Shown here: positions 10,008-19,323 of the stretch, piece after piece
How positions within the stretch are numbered: the first letter of the stretch is position 1
Layout: each line of letters opens with the position of its first letter
NCBI GenBank assembly: GCA_025765615.1
Contig: JAIVFJ010000242.1
Coordinates: 1-64,000 of the forward strand
Length of the DNA: 64,000 nt
Direction of reading: 5' to 3'
Source of the DNA: Zopfochytrium polystomum
Lineage: Eukaryota > Chytridiomycota > Chytridiomycetes > Chytridiales > Chytridiaceae
Program-made: the position numbers and the translations under genes
The notes under the pieces: generated by a model
What the model was told of the DNA's origin: nothing
What the model saw: only the letters and a program-made list of their open reading frames with translations
Databases searched by the model: none

Positions 10008-10211
10008 TGGGTGGGGTGGAAAGGAAACCCGCCGGGCGAGAGAGGCTACGGACGGCGACGGCGTCGTCGTGGATAGGAGGGCTGGACGATCTGACGACGC
10101 CAAGTCGCGGCTGTGGGGTGGTCGCTGTGGAAAAAATTTGATGGCCTTAACCCCACGAAGCGTGCACAAACAGCAAATACTTATTGGACGAAGTACATGG
10201 ATGATGAAACC

Positions 10212-10677
10212 ATGGCCCACTCTCATCTCGCATGGTCATATCCTCGCAGCCGCTTCCTCCGCCTCCGCCTCGTCCTGCTCCTCCTCCATTGTAAGCATGC
10301 GTCATCATCGTATCCTTATTTGGAATTCATTCTTGCAGTGTCGCTTGGATGGATGGTGAAAGAAGATACCGACAGGATCAATCATCGTCAACGAGGCCCA
10401 TATTCATACGGCCCTCAACCAGACCACCATTCTCCCGACTTTGGCGTTTGGCATTTGCATTTGGCATTTTGCCCGAAGGTGCCACACAGCTGATGGGACG
10501 CGATCATCGCATACTCTCCATCGGCCCCCGCCCACGCCACAGTGACTAACCACATCTACCGCAGCGGAAAGCACCGCCAGCACGACGACCTCGCATGAGG
10601 CGTCTTCGCACTCCTCAATCAACTCTCCCACTTCCACGGTCCCACCACATTCTCCCAATCCCTCCCCAGACGTGTGA
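10212..10677 (+). CDS. Possible small secreted protein (weak)
   Basis: A candidate first exon begins MAHSHLAWSYPRSRFLRLRLVLLLLH, a plausible signal peptide, and ends at a GTAAGC donor at about 10290. A TTGCAG acceptor follows at about 10338. A middle frame contains VNEAHIHTALNQTTILPTLAFG, and after an acceptor at about 10563 a Ser/Thr/Pro-rich tail (STASTTTSHEASS) runs to a TGA ending at 10677. The donor of the middle exon was not resolved, so the model is incomplete. It would be divergently transcribed from the BABAM2-like gene and share its promoter region. No family recognised. Confidence 0.25.
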
Positions 10678-10985
10678 TGGCTCCGGTGCCACGCCGTCTC
10701 CGTTGTGGTGCAGGTGAGGACGGTGGCAGCTGTGCGGACTCCACTTCGTTCAAGGTCCGACTGCGGGACGAGAGCGGAAAGAAGGCAAGCGGCGTCGGCA
10801 CCGGGGGGGCGCCGCTGGTTGCGATTGGCGCGCGAAGTACGACAGTCGGAAGTGGACGCACTAATTGCCATTGCTGCCGTGAGACTGAGATCGGTTGATG
10901 ATGGAGTGATTCCAGCAAAAACCTTTCCTTTGTTTTTGAGGACGAACTCGGATATAAAGAGTTATGCTGCACTGGCTATGCATAG

Positions 10986-11067
10986 CGTGCTGCACAGGAT
11001 TCGTGCCTGCGCTCCCAAAGGGAAATGCCTTAGCAGGGCACCGCGTTAACCACTCCGCCAACAGGAC
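10986..11067 (-). pseudogene. tRNA-Ser(GCT) pseudogene
   Basis: Nearly identical over 82 nt to the tRNA-Ser(GCT) gene at 12976-13057, including the GCT anticodon and variable arm. Two changes look damaging: the T-loop TTCGAAT is changed to CACGAAT, which breaks the B box, and the acceptor stem has a C-C mismatch at pair 3-70. Confidence 0.8.
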
Positions 11068-11294
11068 GATGCTGAACAGAGGAGAGGTTGATAAGTGACG
11101 GATTAATTGTAGTCGCCGTGACTGCGCCTCCTATTTCCAAATGCAGATCCGCGTCCACAAGACCCATCTCCAAGACCGCCGTCAGCTTTCCCTTTTCCCC
11201 AAAGCGGCCAGCGATTTGATGGTACCGTTGAAAACGCATCGATCTGATCTGAATTCACCCTGCGTGTGGAGATCCGCAGGCACCAGAATCGCAG

Positions 11295-12190
11295 CCTGCC
11301 ACTCGCCATAAAGTCGTTTTCGTTGGGGACAACAATGGTATGACGATAAGCGCGGCATTGGAATCCCCCATCCTGCGATCCCATGACTCTGACAACAGCA
11401 TCCCTTAGTGGGGAAGTCGACTCTCTTCATCGTGTTCACCCGTGGACAATTCCCAGAGGTAAAGCAGGTGCAGAAAAATAATCGGCCTCGCTCACCATTT
11501 CTATGCGTCCGGCAGGTTTACGTTCCAACAGGTACGACTGTCCCGCCATGTGCCGTTCAGATATCTCAAACACGATCTGCAGTGATGGAAACCACAGAAG
11601 TACCAGTGCACCTGGATGAGCGCACGTCGGTTCTGCTGTCCCTGTGGGATGTCGGGGACGACGATTACTCACGCCAGCGACAGCACTGCTATCCTGACAC
11701 CGACGTTTTCGTTCTTTGCTTCTCAGTGGGATGTCCAGAGTCTCTGGACAACGTTGAATCGCAGGTAATGAGCAGCAACCAGCCCCACAAGCTTTAATCT
11801 ACCATATTTGCAACTTTCTCCCAGTGGTTCCCCGAAATCCGGCACTACAACCCACATACGCCGATCCTCCTCGTCGGTTGCCAAAAAGATCTTCGGGACG
11901 ATCCGGAAACATTGAGGGATCTGGCAAGGTTTGGAGGCCAACCGGTTAGGTATGATGAGGTTCTGTATCCGTGTATCGTTTGTCAATCATTGCGCGTTGA
12001 AGGTTTTTTGCGCTAATGAAGGCCCCAACTGTAGGCTTTGTACATGGCGCAACGTATGGGTGCGACTCGATACATAGAGTGCTCCGCAATGCAGAACGTG
12101 GGAGTAGCAGATGTCTTCACTGCCATAGGGCGGCAGTGTGTAACCCCGCCTTCTATTCCAAAGGCGAGACGCCGTTGTGTGCTGCTTTGA
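11295..12190 (+). CDS. Rho-family small GTPase, atypical G3 motif
   Basis: Exons 11295-11337, 11409-11458, 11516-11531, 11583-11764, 11825-11959 and 12035-12190 give one frame of 193 residues, the usual Rho length apart from a missing first exon with the Met. The P-loop is GDNNVGKST, switch I VYVPTVM, then LWDVGDDDY where Rho proteins have DTAGQ, so Gly60 and the catalytic Gln61 are replaced. These are followed by YPDTDVFVLCFSV, WFPEIRHYNPHTPILLVG, CQKDLRDDP (G4 TKxD altered to QKDL) and YIECSA (G5). It ends in a CVLL CAAX box, which predicts geranylgeranylation and membrane attachment. The altered switch II suggests slow or no GTP hydrolysis, like constitutively active Rho proteins. One donor is GTTCTG. 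Two decayed relatives follow at 12369 and 13271. Confidence 0.75.
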
Positions 12191-12368
12191 GAGATGCTGG
12201 ACCGTCAAGCTGCCGTCGAAAAAAAGCGCCGAGACGGGTTTCGCAAAGCGATGCGAATGGGAGAGTTCCCTTATTTCGGTTCTTTCTTTGCCTTGTCTTT
12301 TCGCTATGTCCGTCGAGCCACGAGCGTAGTGCGTTTTTCCCGGCAAAACTAGAAAAGATGAACTCAGT

Positions 12369-12708
12369 GACCATAATTTCTATACAGCGCATCGAAGGGT
12401 TTCGCGTCATCCTGGTTTGCTGCAAAGAGGACATTTGCGATATACCAGGGCAAGGCGACCCCTCGTAGGTTGCCATTTAACAATCTTTTTCGACAATAAG
12501 CGATTGTGCTCCTTCTGGGAAACCAACCCAATCCGTGATTCAAGGGGTCGAATTGGCCGCGCGAATTAAAGCATATCGATACGTAGAGTGCAGCGCTGAG
12601 ACAGGTGAAGACGTCAAGGAGCTCCTTTTGAGCACGAAGCACGGCTCTCGCGGATACCAGGATACCAGCGACGCCACTTTCGCCGGCGGAGCGGAAGCGC
12701 TCGCGTGA
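12369..12708 (+). pseudogene. Rho GTPase C-terminal fragment
   Basis: Two blocks match the C-terminal half of a Rho protein: FRVILVCCKEDI, aligned to the ILLVGCxKDL region, and after a candidate acceptor near 12541 AYRYVECSAETGEDVKELL, the G5 region. The P-loop and switch regions are absent upstream and there is no CAAX box before the TGA at 12706. It is a truncated third member of the local Rho cluster. Confidence 0.6.
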
Positions 12709-12975
12709 CTCACGCCGGCGGCTGTGTTTAGCATTGAAGCGTGGCTTCCCCAACCACCCTCTCATCCACGTCAGCCTCCACCGCCACCCACTCGACTCCC
12801 TCTGCTTCAGTTTTACGTCACCAGATCCAATGACCAGTGAGATTACGTTCAAGCTCTCACTGCGGAAAAGCGAGAGGAATGCGAAATTTGCATTGGGGTC
12901 GTGGAGGACGAGTCGATTAGGTTTCCCCTCACACTGGTTTGGAGTGTGCGTTCAGTCGCGAGGTTCCCAAACGCA

Positions 12976-13057
12976 CGTCCTGCACAGGATTCGAACCTGC
13001 GCTCCCAAAGGGAAATGCCTTAGCAGGGCACCGCGTTAACCACTCCGCCAACAGGAC
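12976..13057 (-). tRNA. tRNA-Ser(GCT)
   Basis: The reverse strand folds as an 82-nt class II tRNA. The acceptor stem GTCCTGT pairs with GCAGGAC with one G-T pair. The A box (GGCGGAGTGG), anticodon loop CTGCTAA with anticodon GCT, a long variable arm and an intact T-loop (GGTTCGAATCC) are all visible. It reads AGC and AGU codons. A defective copy lies 1990 bp to the left. Confidence 0.93.
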
Positions 13058-13270
13058 AACGCTTAGGCAAAGACATCACAATGTCCAGACATCAGTTGTG
13101 ACTGCGCCTCCATGCAGACAGCTGCGCCACGATATCCATCCATCCCACTCTGAAAACAAGTCATGCGAACGTTAGCTCATTCCCTTATCCACGTTCGATG
13201 TTCCTATTTTCTCGAAGGCGGACCCCGCGTTCACGGCCCGATTCAACCCTGAATATCGTACGAATGACAG

Positions 13271-13945
13271 TCGCCCGCCTCCTCCCACCGCAAAGTCGTT
13301 CTCATTGGTGACAACACTGGTGCGAGCGTTGCCGTTGTGTCAACATATCTTCCGGCATGCACAAGCAGGGACGACAACACTCTTGATCGTGTTCGGTCAT
13401 GCAATATTCCCAGAAGTACAAGTGGCTGCAAAATCTTCATCACTGGCATGTTTGTTAAGTCCATTGTTCGGGATTGGCAGGCCTACGCGCCGACAGGTGT
13501 GCTTTTGTCAGTCATTTCCCGTCAAGCCATTTATTGTCGCTCCCCAAAAAACTATATGTAGTATATGGGAACAGTGAAGTTTACGTCTACGTGGATGAGC
13601 ACACATCGGCCAAGTTGCACTTCTCACATGTCAACTCCCCATATTATCCGCGCCTGCGACACCTTTACTTTTCCCACACCGAAGTTTTCATTCTCTGCTT
13701 TTCTGTGGGAGATCCGCGGACTCTAGCCAGCATTGAATCGGAGTTAATGAGCTGCGGCCAGCCCCACTACATTCGATTGACAAAAAACGAAACAAAAACC
13801 ATTGGTTCCCAGAAATCCGTGGCCAGTGCTCACATTCGCCGATTCTCCTCGTCGGATGCTCAAAGGACCTACGTGGTGATCCGGAAACAGTGGCGGATCT
13901 GGCGAGGAGTGGATGGCACTCAGTGACGTACGAGGAGGTCTGCGT
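13271..13945 (+). pseudogene. Decayed Rho GTPase paralog
   Basis: Matches the gene at 11295 exon by exon: KVVLIGDNTG, LLIVFGHAIFPEV, AYAPT, EVYVYVDEHTS, TEVFILCFSVGDP, WFPEIRGQCSHSPILLVGCSKDLRGDP and SVTYEEV. It has lost the P-loop Gly-Lys, the G3 motif (now HVNSPYY), the donor after the SIESE segment and the acceptor before WFPEIR, and no C-terminal exon follows. It is best read as a pseudogene, although several introns still show GT-AG ends. Confidence 0.7.
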
Positions 13946-13975
13946 TCTGGTGCCATCATCAGACACTGAATGCTT

Positions 13976-14240
13976 TGGAATATGACAAATTCAAACGTCC
14001 AAATTGGGAGGCAATCAGTTTGGATTGAATCACACCAAACTCAGAGTACGGCCTGGTGCGTGGCTGCCCATATGATCTGCATTCCTGTGCCATCATCAGC
14101 ACTGAAACTTGAGTCTTCTAGCTGAAATACTCAAATTTTTGTGCCAAGCTTCTCATCTCTTTTTTTGCAAACTTGAACTGAACCAATTTTGCTTCCAGTG
14201 TATTGCATTTACCTTGGCACTGAACAAAACTTTTTGTGAG
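13976..14240 (+). repeat. Dispersed repeat, copy A
   Basis: Homologous, in opposite orientation, to about 39500-39790. Shared blocks include GAATCACACCAAA.TCAGAGTA, GATCTGCATTC.TGTGCCATCATCA and TTTGTGCCAAGCTTCTCA. It is probably part of an old transposable element. It begins right after the decayed Rho gene and may have truncated it. Confidence 0.75.
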
Positions 14241-14916
14241 GAAAAAACCTATTTGGTTTGGATGTGTGACTTGGACCCAACAATCAATAAGACTCTCCCT
14301 TGGGCAGCCCCTGTTTGACTAGTTGCGTCCCTGATGTCTTCTTTCAGGGGTGTTGTAATGTGAGTGCCTCCCCAAAAGACCATGTGTGTGGTGGATAGGA
14401 GACCTTTCCTTGCAAAGTCCAGATTGGGGCCAAGCAGGGTGGATTCTGAGCCCCCAGACCAAGCAAGTAGAGGAAGCATTCCCTCAGGAAAGTGCAGAGT
14501 AGGCCAATCTGTGTGAGCGCCCCCTTCCCAAAGCAAGAGTGTGTGAAGACCAAGTTGGGTTGGTCTACATGGCAGAGCAGAGTGGGCCAAGCTTTCTTTG
14601 TTACTTACAGTAATCTGCCATTGCAACCCTCTTTTGAGCACAACTTCATCATCAGGTTCTCTCTTCTTCAAGACAAGCATGTCACACCTCCCACATCAAG
14701 TTGGTATGTCACAGAAACCATTCCGTCCTGTATGGGTGCTCCAGGGCTTAACCCTGTCATCTTTGTCTATGGCACCCATGATTCATTCATGTGGAGACTT
14801 GTCTCCATATCTTTGTCCTTGGCTGTTATGGCACTCATGAGTCAGCAATGACTCATGACAGTTATTGATTGGTATATCTGTGCTTTCAGAGCATACATAG
14901 AGTAGTACTCAAAACC
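14241..14916. other. Non-coding stretch beside repeat
   Basis: Moderately AT-rich sequence without a convincing gene. The frames on both strands lack domains. It probably continues the transposon-derived block that starts at 13976. Confidence 0.4.
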
Positions 14917-16700
14917 GATGTCTTGGACTTTGTCAACCCAAAGAGTATCCAACGAGTCATCCACACTCATGCCCCCCTCCACTGCAGATCCTCGTCATGA
15001 TCTCGCCGATTGCTTCCCCGGCTTCTTCCCGCCGCTGCCGGCAGCGGTGACACCGCCTCGCGTACCCTCCGCTTTCTTCGGCCTCGCCGCAGTGGCGGCG
15101 GCAGGCTTCCGTGCGGCGGCTGGCGAGGTCATCCCGGCGGTCTTGGCCTGCGTCGTCGTTCCAGAGGTGCCGACCGCCGGCTTCGTCGCTGCGGTCTTTT
15201 TTTTTTTTTTTTTTAAATATTTTCCCCCGTTAGTCACGAGTGTTTGATGTGAAAAGCAACGCATACGGCCCCCCTGCCCATCCTTCGCCCCCGCTTATTT
15301 ATCCCCCTCGCACCTTTCCCGCGTTGCCGCTGCCCTTCCTCCCGCACGTCGCTGTCGCGGGTGGTGCGCGCCGGAACACGTGTTGCCCGGCGGCGGCGGC
15401 GCTGCGGAAGGCGAACCCGTGCTTTTCGCACGCTTCGCGGATGTAGTATTTGGAGAGCTTGTCGCCGAGCTTGAGCATGTCTTTGTCGATGGTGCCGGGT
15501 ATTTGCGCTGTTGAGGGGTAATTGGTGGAGAGGAGAGGGGGTGGGGGGGGAAGGGGGTAGGAGGGCAGGCGGTTTTGTGTGGGGCGGTGGGGTGTCAGGG
15601 GATCAGGGGACTTCAGTGCGGGAGGTCGCCAACGACGTTTCTCCAAAACAATATTAATTCTCCCTCTCCTCCAACCTGAGCCCCAGTCAATCAGCTCCGC
15701 CTTTCCAGTTCGATACTATTTCCAAAAAAGAAAGTGGATCATCAGTACTTCAGCCCACAGGCCCCAACACCGGCCCCTACGCACTCCACCGACGACGACG
15801 ACGACTCAACTGGCTTCCCAGGAACCTGCTCCTTTTCCGTGATCCTAATATTTCCAGGATGAATGTCCGCGTGAACGTATCCAACCGACTTTTCGTGCAG
15901 CTTGGCCTGCTTGTAAATGTTTTCGCTGAGTTTGGGCTTGGCCGCGTTGGCGGACGACTTGTCGCCGGCGGCCTGGAACTTGCGGCGTGCGGCGGGGTCT
16001 TTGGCGGCGGAGGGCGACGTAGTCGGAGAGACCCTTTTCGCCGACCTTTTTCTGCAGCATGGAGTCTTTCGAGACGGAGATGAGCTGGCCGGCTGGGCGT
16101 TATGATTGTTTCAAGGATTTTTTCAAGTTTAGTTTCGGTGGGAGTTAGGTTAAGTTAGCACTAACGGGTGACCTAAGAACCCAAACAGACATCAAAGCGA
16201 ATACCAGCGCGTGTCGCAGCCACCTCGTGGTCGCCCCACTTCTTCCCAGGCTTGAGCGTCTTGTATACGGCGTCGTACTTTTTCCCATCAAGCGTGGCAC
16301 TGTACGCATCGCCCGTAGTGTGAACTTCGCTCTTGTACTCGGGACCGATCTAATTATCCCCAGTCTGACGAGTAAGAGTGCGGCGGACGGGAGTATTGAA
16401 GGGGGGAGCGCCGGTACCTTTGCGAGGACGCCGCCGACATTCTCGATCCGTTCAGGGGCGCTCGACTGTTTTCTCGCGGGTGGGATCGGGGGCCTTGCGG
16501 CGGCGAACGGAGCGGCGGCCAAGAGGAGCAGGGCGAGGAGGGCGGTAGCGGCTACAAAGGCGAGCGAGCACGCGACTGCGGATCGGCGGCAGGCAAGGCT
16601 GTGGCAGGCAGCGCGGCGGCGGCGGAGTGCTGGGAGAGAGGAAGAACGGCTCGCCGGCGGCGGCGGCGGCGGGAACCGTGGTGAGGTGCCAGAGGCCATT
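14917..16700. repeat. Segmental duplication, copy 1
   Basis: About 1.8 kb related to 21306-22990, with near-identity over the first 1.1 kb, including non-coding parts and the ATCCACACTCAT leader block. It carries the whole minus-strand kinase-like gene. The two copies are 6.4 kb apart in the same orientation. Confidence 0.88.
14995..16699 (-). pseudogene. Secreted/anchored kinase-like protein, copy 1 (frameshifted)
   Basis: Exon 1 starts MASGTSPRF at 16699 and carries a strong hydrophobic segment (ATALLALLLLAAAPFAAA), a signal peptide or anchor. The next exons hold features of a protein-kinase-like fold: GDAYSATLDGKKYDAVYKTLKP with a candidate ATP-binding Lys, HEVAATRAG with a candidate helix-C Glu, then AGQLISVSKDS, and VGYVHADIHPGNI, which fits the H-x-D-(4)-N catalytic loop of ABC1/APH-type kinases. 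Later exons encode MLKLGDKLSKYYIREACEKHG and a Lys/Ala/Pro-rich tail. I see no clear DFG. Against copy 2, one G is inserted near 16015 (GGAGGGCGACG versus GGAGGCGACG), which puts the catalytic loop out of frame. The copy is therefore broken unless the base is a sequencing error. Substrate unknown. Confidence 0.5.
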
Positions 16701-16819
16701 TGTCGAGGCCAACAGGCGACTCGTGCCTCTCGGCAGATGGACGAATTGAATACTACTGTGAACAGTCCAGCAACAAGAGGTTCGAGGGTCGAGGGCTGGG
16801 TCGAGGGCGGGGAATAATG

Positions 16820-18280
16820 TGCTTCGCCCTCTGGAGACTTGCCGGCTCGGTTCGGGCCGCCCCGGAATTGGTTCCTATATTATTTTTGACACCTTTTTTG
16901 GGCAAAACGCGGAAGTGCCTGCCTGGCTCATTGCCTGCGACCGGAGAACAAACAGACAAAGACCCTCCTCCTTCTCCTCCCCACCACAAGTCAGGGAGTT
17001 GGCTTCTGCTAAATGGGCGACAACCACCGCTACCACGACCCTGTCTGACAAACGATTGTCCGCCACTTCTTCAGACAAAGCCTGACTATTACCCCTGCTC
17101 CCCCCCTTTTAAATTTAATTTGTTTCCACCTCCTATTTGGTATATCTGGATGACGCCTTCACACTTCGTGAGCTCACAAAGTCAACTTAACGTGTTCCGA
17201 ACCGAGAGCGCGCTTAGTCCTTCGGGCAGTTAAGCGAGCGAACCGCCCATGGCGTGGGAATTCCAACCCGAACACCGAAAGGGAGGGCCAAAAATTGATC
17301 GAGTTGGAGCACAGCGAGGGCGCCACCCCCTCTCGTCTGTGCTTAGGGTGGGCGTGTGTTGCTGTAGCCGCGTTGGCGGGCGCACAGACGCGCGGCCGCC
17401 GGCTTTGGTGGCTGCGTGGAGATTGTTTTGCTTGTAGAAATGAATGCGCGGGGACACGGCCATCCTAAAAAAAATGGATAAAAGAATACCACGAAACGAG
17501 AGCGCGAATCGTTTCGCGAGCTCGTACTCTGCCACTCCCTCCCAATCCTAGCTATCCATAGCCCAATTGGTTATTCCTACGGCGCCGACAGGCCGAAGAG
17601 TGGTGTGCTCAGAAGAGGAAAAATATCGTGAGGAAAGCAAGCAAGCAGACCCCATCGCTTATCAAGGCACGCAATCCACTTTATAGTTGGCAAATATGCA
17701 CTGCTCGAGTTAGATTTGCGTGGATTCCACCGCCAACGACAACGCCGTCCGTGATCCCAGCCTTCTTCTGCAGCTTTTTGATCACCGTCGCGTTTTGGCT
17801 TCCACCTCGAGCTCCAAGCCTTGCCCACCGTTCACGTATCTCGACATTCGAAGAATCGCCTGTTATAGAAGTGTTGGTTTAGTCAATGAATGTTTGAATA
17901 GTTTTTCCTTTTTTTTTTACAATCGCCTGTCGAGTCTTGCATTGTCTCTTTCGTGGGAGGTGGTGAAGTAAAGGGTGGGTCTGTGTGTTACCGTGTGTGT
18001 GCTACCGTGTGTGCCTGAGAGGAACTACGCATAGATGACTATTTCAAAATATACTGCGCGTGTCCAAGAAAGCACTCGCTTATCACGACCAACACTCTGG
18101 AGATTGGTCGCGAAATATCAACAGAAAAGGGGATGGTATTCGCACCTGTGTAAAAAAGTGTCCGCCCGAAGTAGATAGAATGGAACAAAAAGAAAAGGGA
18201 GAAATAGAAGAGAAAAACCAATGCTTTTCCTAATGCCTTGGCCACTCCCCACACCCCTAACGACGACGGCGGCGAGGAGA
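16820..18280. other. Intergenic region
   Basis: No supported gene. Short frames at 16700-17230 and 17230-17540 lack domains and splice structure. A GTGTGTTACC/GTGTGTGCTACC minisatellite-like patch lies at about 17980-18015. Confidence 0.45.
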
Positions 18281-18282
18281 GA

Positions 18283-18350
<68 letters not shown>

Positions 18351-18500
18351 AGAGAATAGGGCTCTCTCTGAGCTCTCGCTATCGCCTCTCTCTCTCTCTC
18401 GCTCTCTCTCTCTCCTCTCTCTCTCTCTCTTCTCGCTCGCGCTCTCGCTCTCTCGCTCTCTCTCTCTCGCCGCTCTCTCTCTCCGTCTCGCTCTCTCGCG
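18281..18500. repeat. GA tract followed by CT tract
   Basis: A GA array (about 18281-18349) is followed, after a short spacer, by a longer CT array (about 18361-18500). Together they form a large imperfect inverted repeat able to fold back, 420-640 bp upstream of the start at 18924. Confidence 0.9.
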
Positions 18501-18523
18501 CTCAGCTAGAGATTTTGTAACTG

Positions 18524-18543
18524 GCCACTGCTTTTGCAGTGGC
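18524..18543. other. Perfect hairpin
   Basis: GCCACTGC and GCAGTGGC form an 8-bp perfect stem around a TTTT loop, directly after the GA/CT tracts. No gene end is nearby, so a terminator role is not supported. Confidence 0.7.
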
Positions 18544-18793
18544 AGGAGGCCAACCCCCCCAACCTCTCGCACACGTTTTATTGCAACCGGCCGCGTGGAC
18601 TAATTTATCGTCGGACCAATGGCCTCGTCTTTCCTTGCGAAAAGCGATGACTGGCTTCGACTTTTTCAAGCGCGAAAATGCTGCATTCCGAATTTGGTAG
18701 TCACGCGTTCAAGTCACTTCGAAGACACGCGCACGGCCACACCTTGTCTTCTCCAAACACAAAAGACATCTCGCGCTGTCTTCCGGCCATCCC

Positions 18794-18800
18794 TATAAAT
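18794..18800 (+). promoter_or_regulatory. TATA-like box
   Basis: TATAAAT, 124-130 bp upstream of the ATG at 18924. Both paralogs of that gene have a similar box at 144-154 bp. Confidence 0.5.
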
Positions 18801-18923
18801 CCCCCCCCTCCATTCTTCCACAGTTCCCCATACTCCAGTTCTCGAGTTAAGTAACTCTCCTCCTACCCTTCACGCTCACTCTGAACCCGCAAGCCCATCA
18901 CCTCCAAAACCAATCTACACGTA

Positions 18924-19323
18924 ATGTCGCGCCAGCAGCCCCAAGCCCACCGCTTTGCAAGGCTGGCCGGAACCGCGCCATCCCGCCAAGCGGTTCGCAT
19001 CCGCGCCAGCCCGAGCACGAAGCTTCCGATCCTGCTGCTGCTGTTGCTTGCGCTCTTGCTCTTCTCGTTCACCCGCGCCACGCCACTCACACCACCTGCT
19101 CACCACCAGCCGGCCCATAACCAGCCGGCCCCACCACCCGCCCCATCCGCCTTTTTTGTGGCAGGCGCCGCACTCGCCGGCGCACAGTGACTCGACGATT
19201 GGCAGCTACGACAACTCGCGGCGCGGCTCTTTCTCCAGCAGCGAGAGTGGCAGCAGGGGCGGCACTCCCTCAAACTCGCCGCGCCACGGCCATGCAGCAG
19301 CTGCAGCGCGCCGTCGTCGTTAG
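18924..19323 (+). CDS. Small secreted protein, SGS-STIGDY family, member 1
   Basis: Exon 18924-19067 encodes a signal peptide ending KLPILLLLLLALLLFS. Exon 19166-19323 encodes DSTIGSYDNSRRGSF, a Ser-rich stretch, GGTPSNSPRHG and an Ala/Arg tail. The join is in phase 0, but its donor is the weak GTTCAC; without splicing the two halves are in different frames. The mature core matches the single-exon genes at 24632 and 26483 (S-x-S-T-I-G-D-Y-D-R-x-S-F-x-G-T-P-x-N-S-P). The cleavage product would be short, polar and disordered. Function unknown; secretion is inferred. Confidence 0.6.

Noticed and set aside
13976..14240. Repeat considered as further Rho exons
   Set aside because: It matches the non-Rho region at 39.5 kb on the other strand and has no Rho motifs.
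16700..17233. Plus-strand frame of 177 codons starting MSRPTG
   Set aside because: No signal, domain or paralog; overlaps the divergent promoter region of the minus-strand kinase-like gene.
18524..18543. Hairpin considered as a terminator
   Set aside because: A stem-loop with T loop is not a Pol II terminator, there is no gene end beside it and no T run after the stem.
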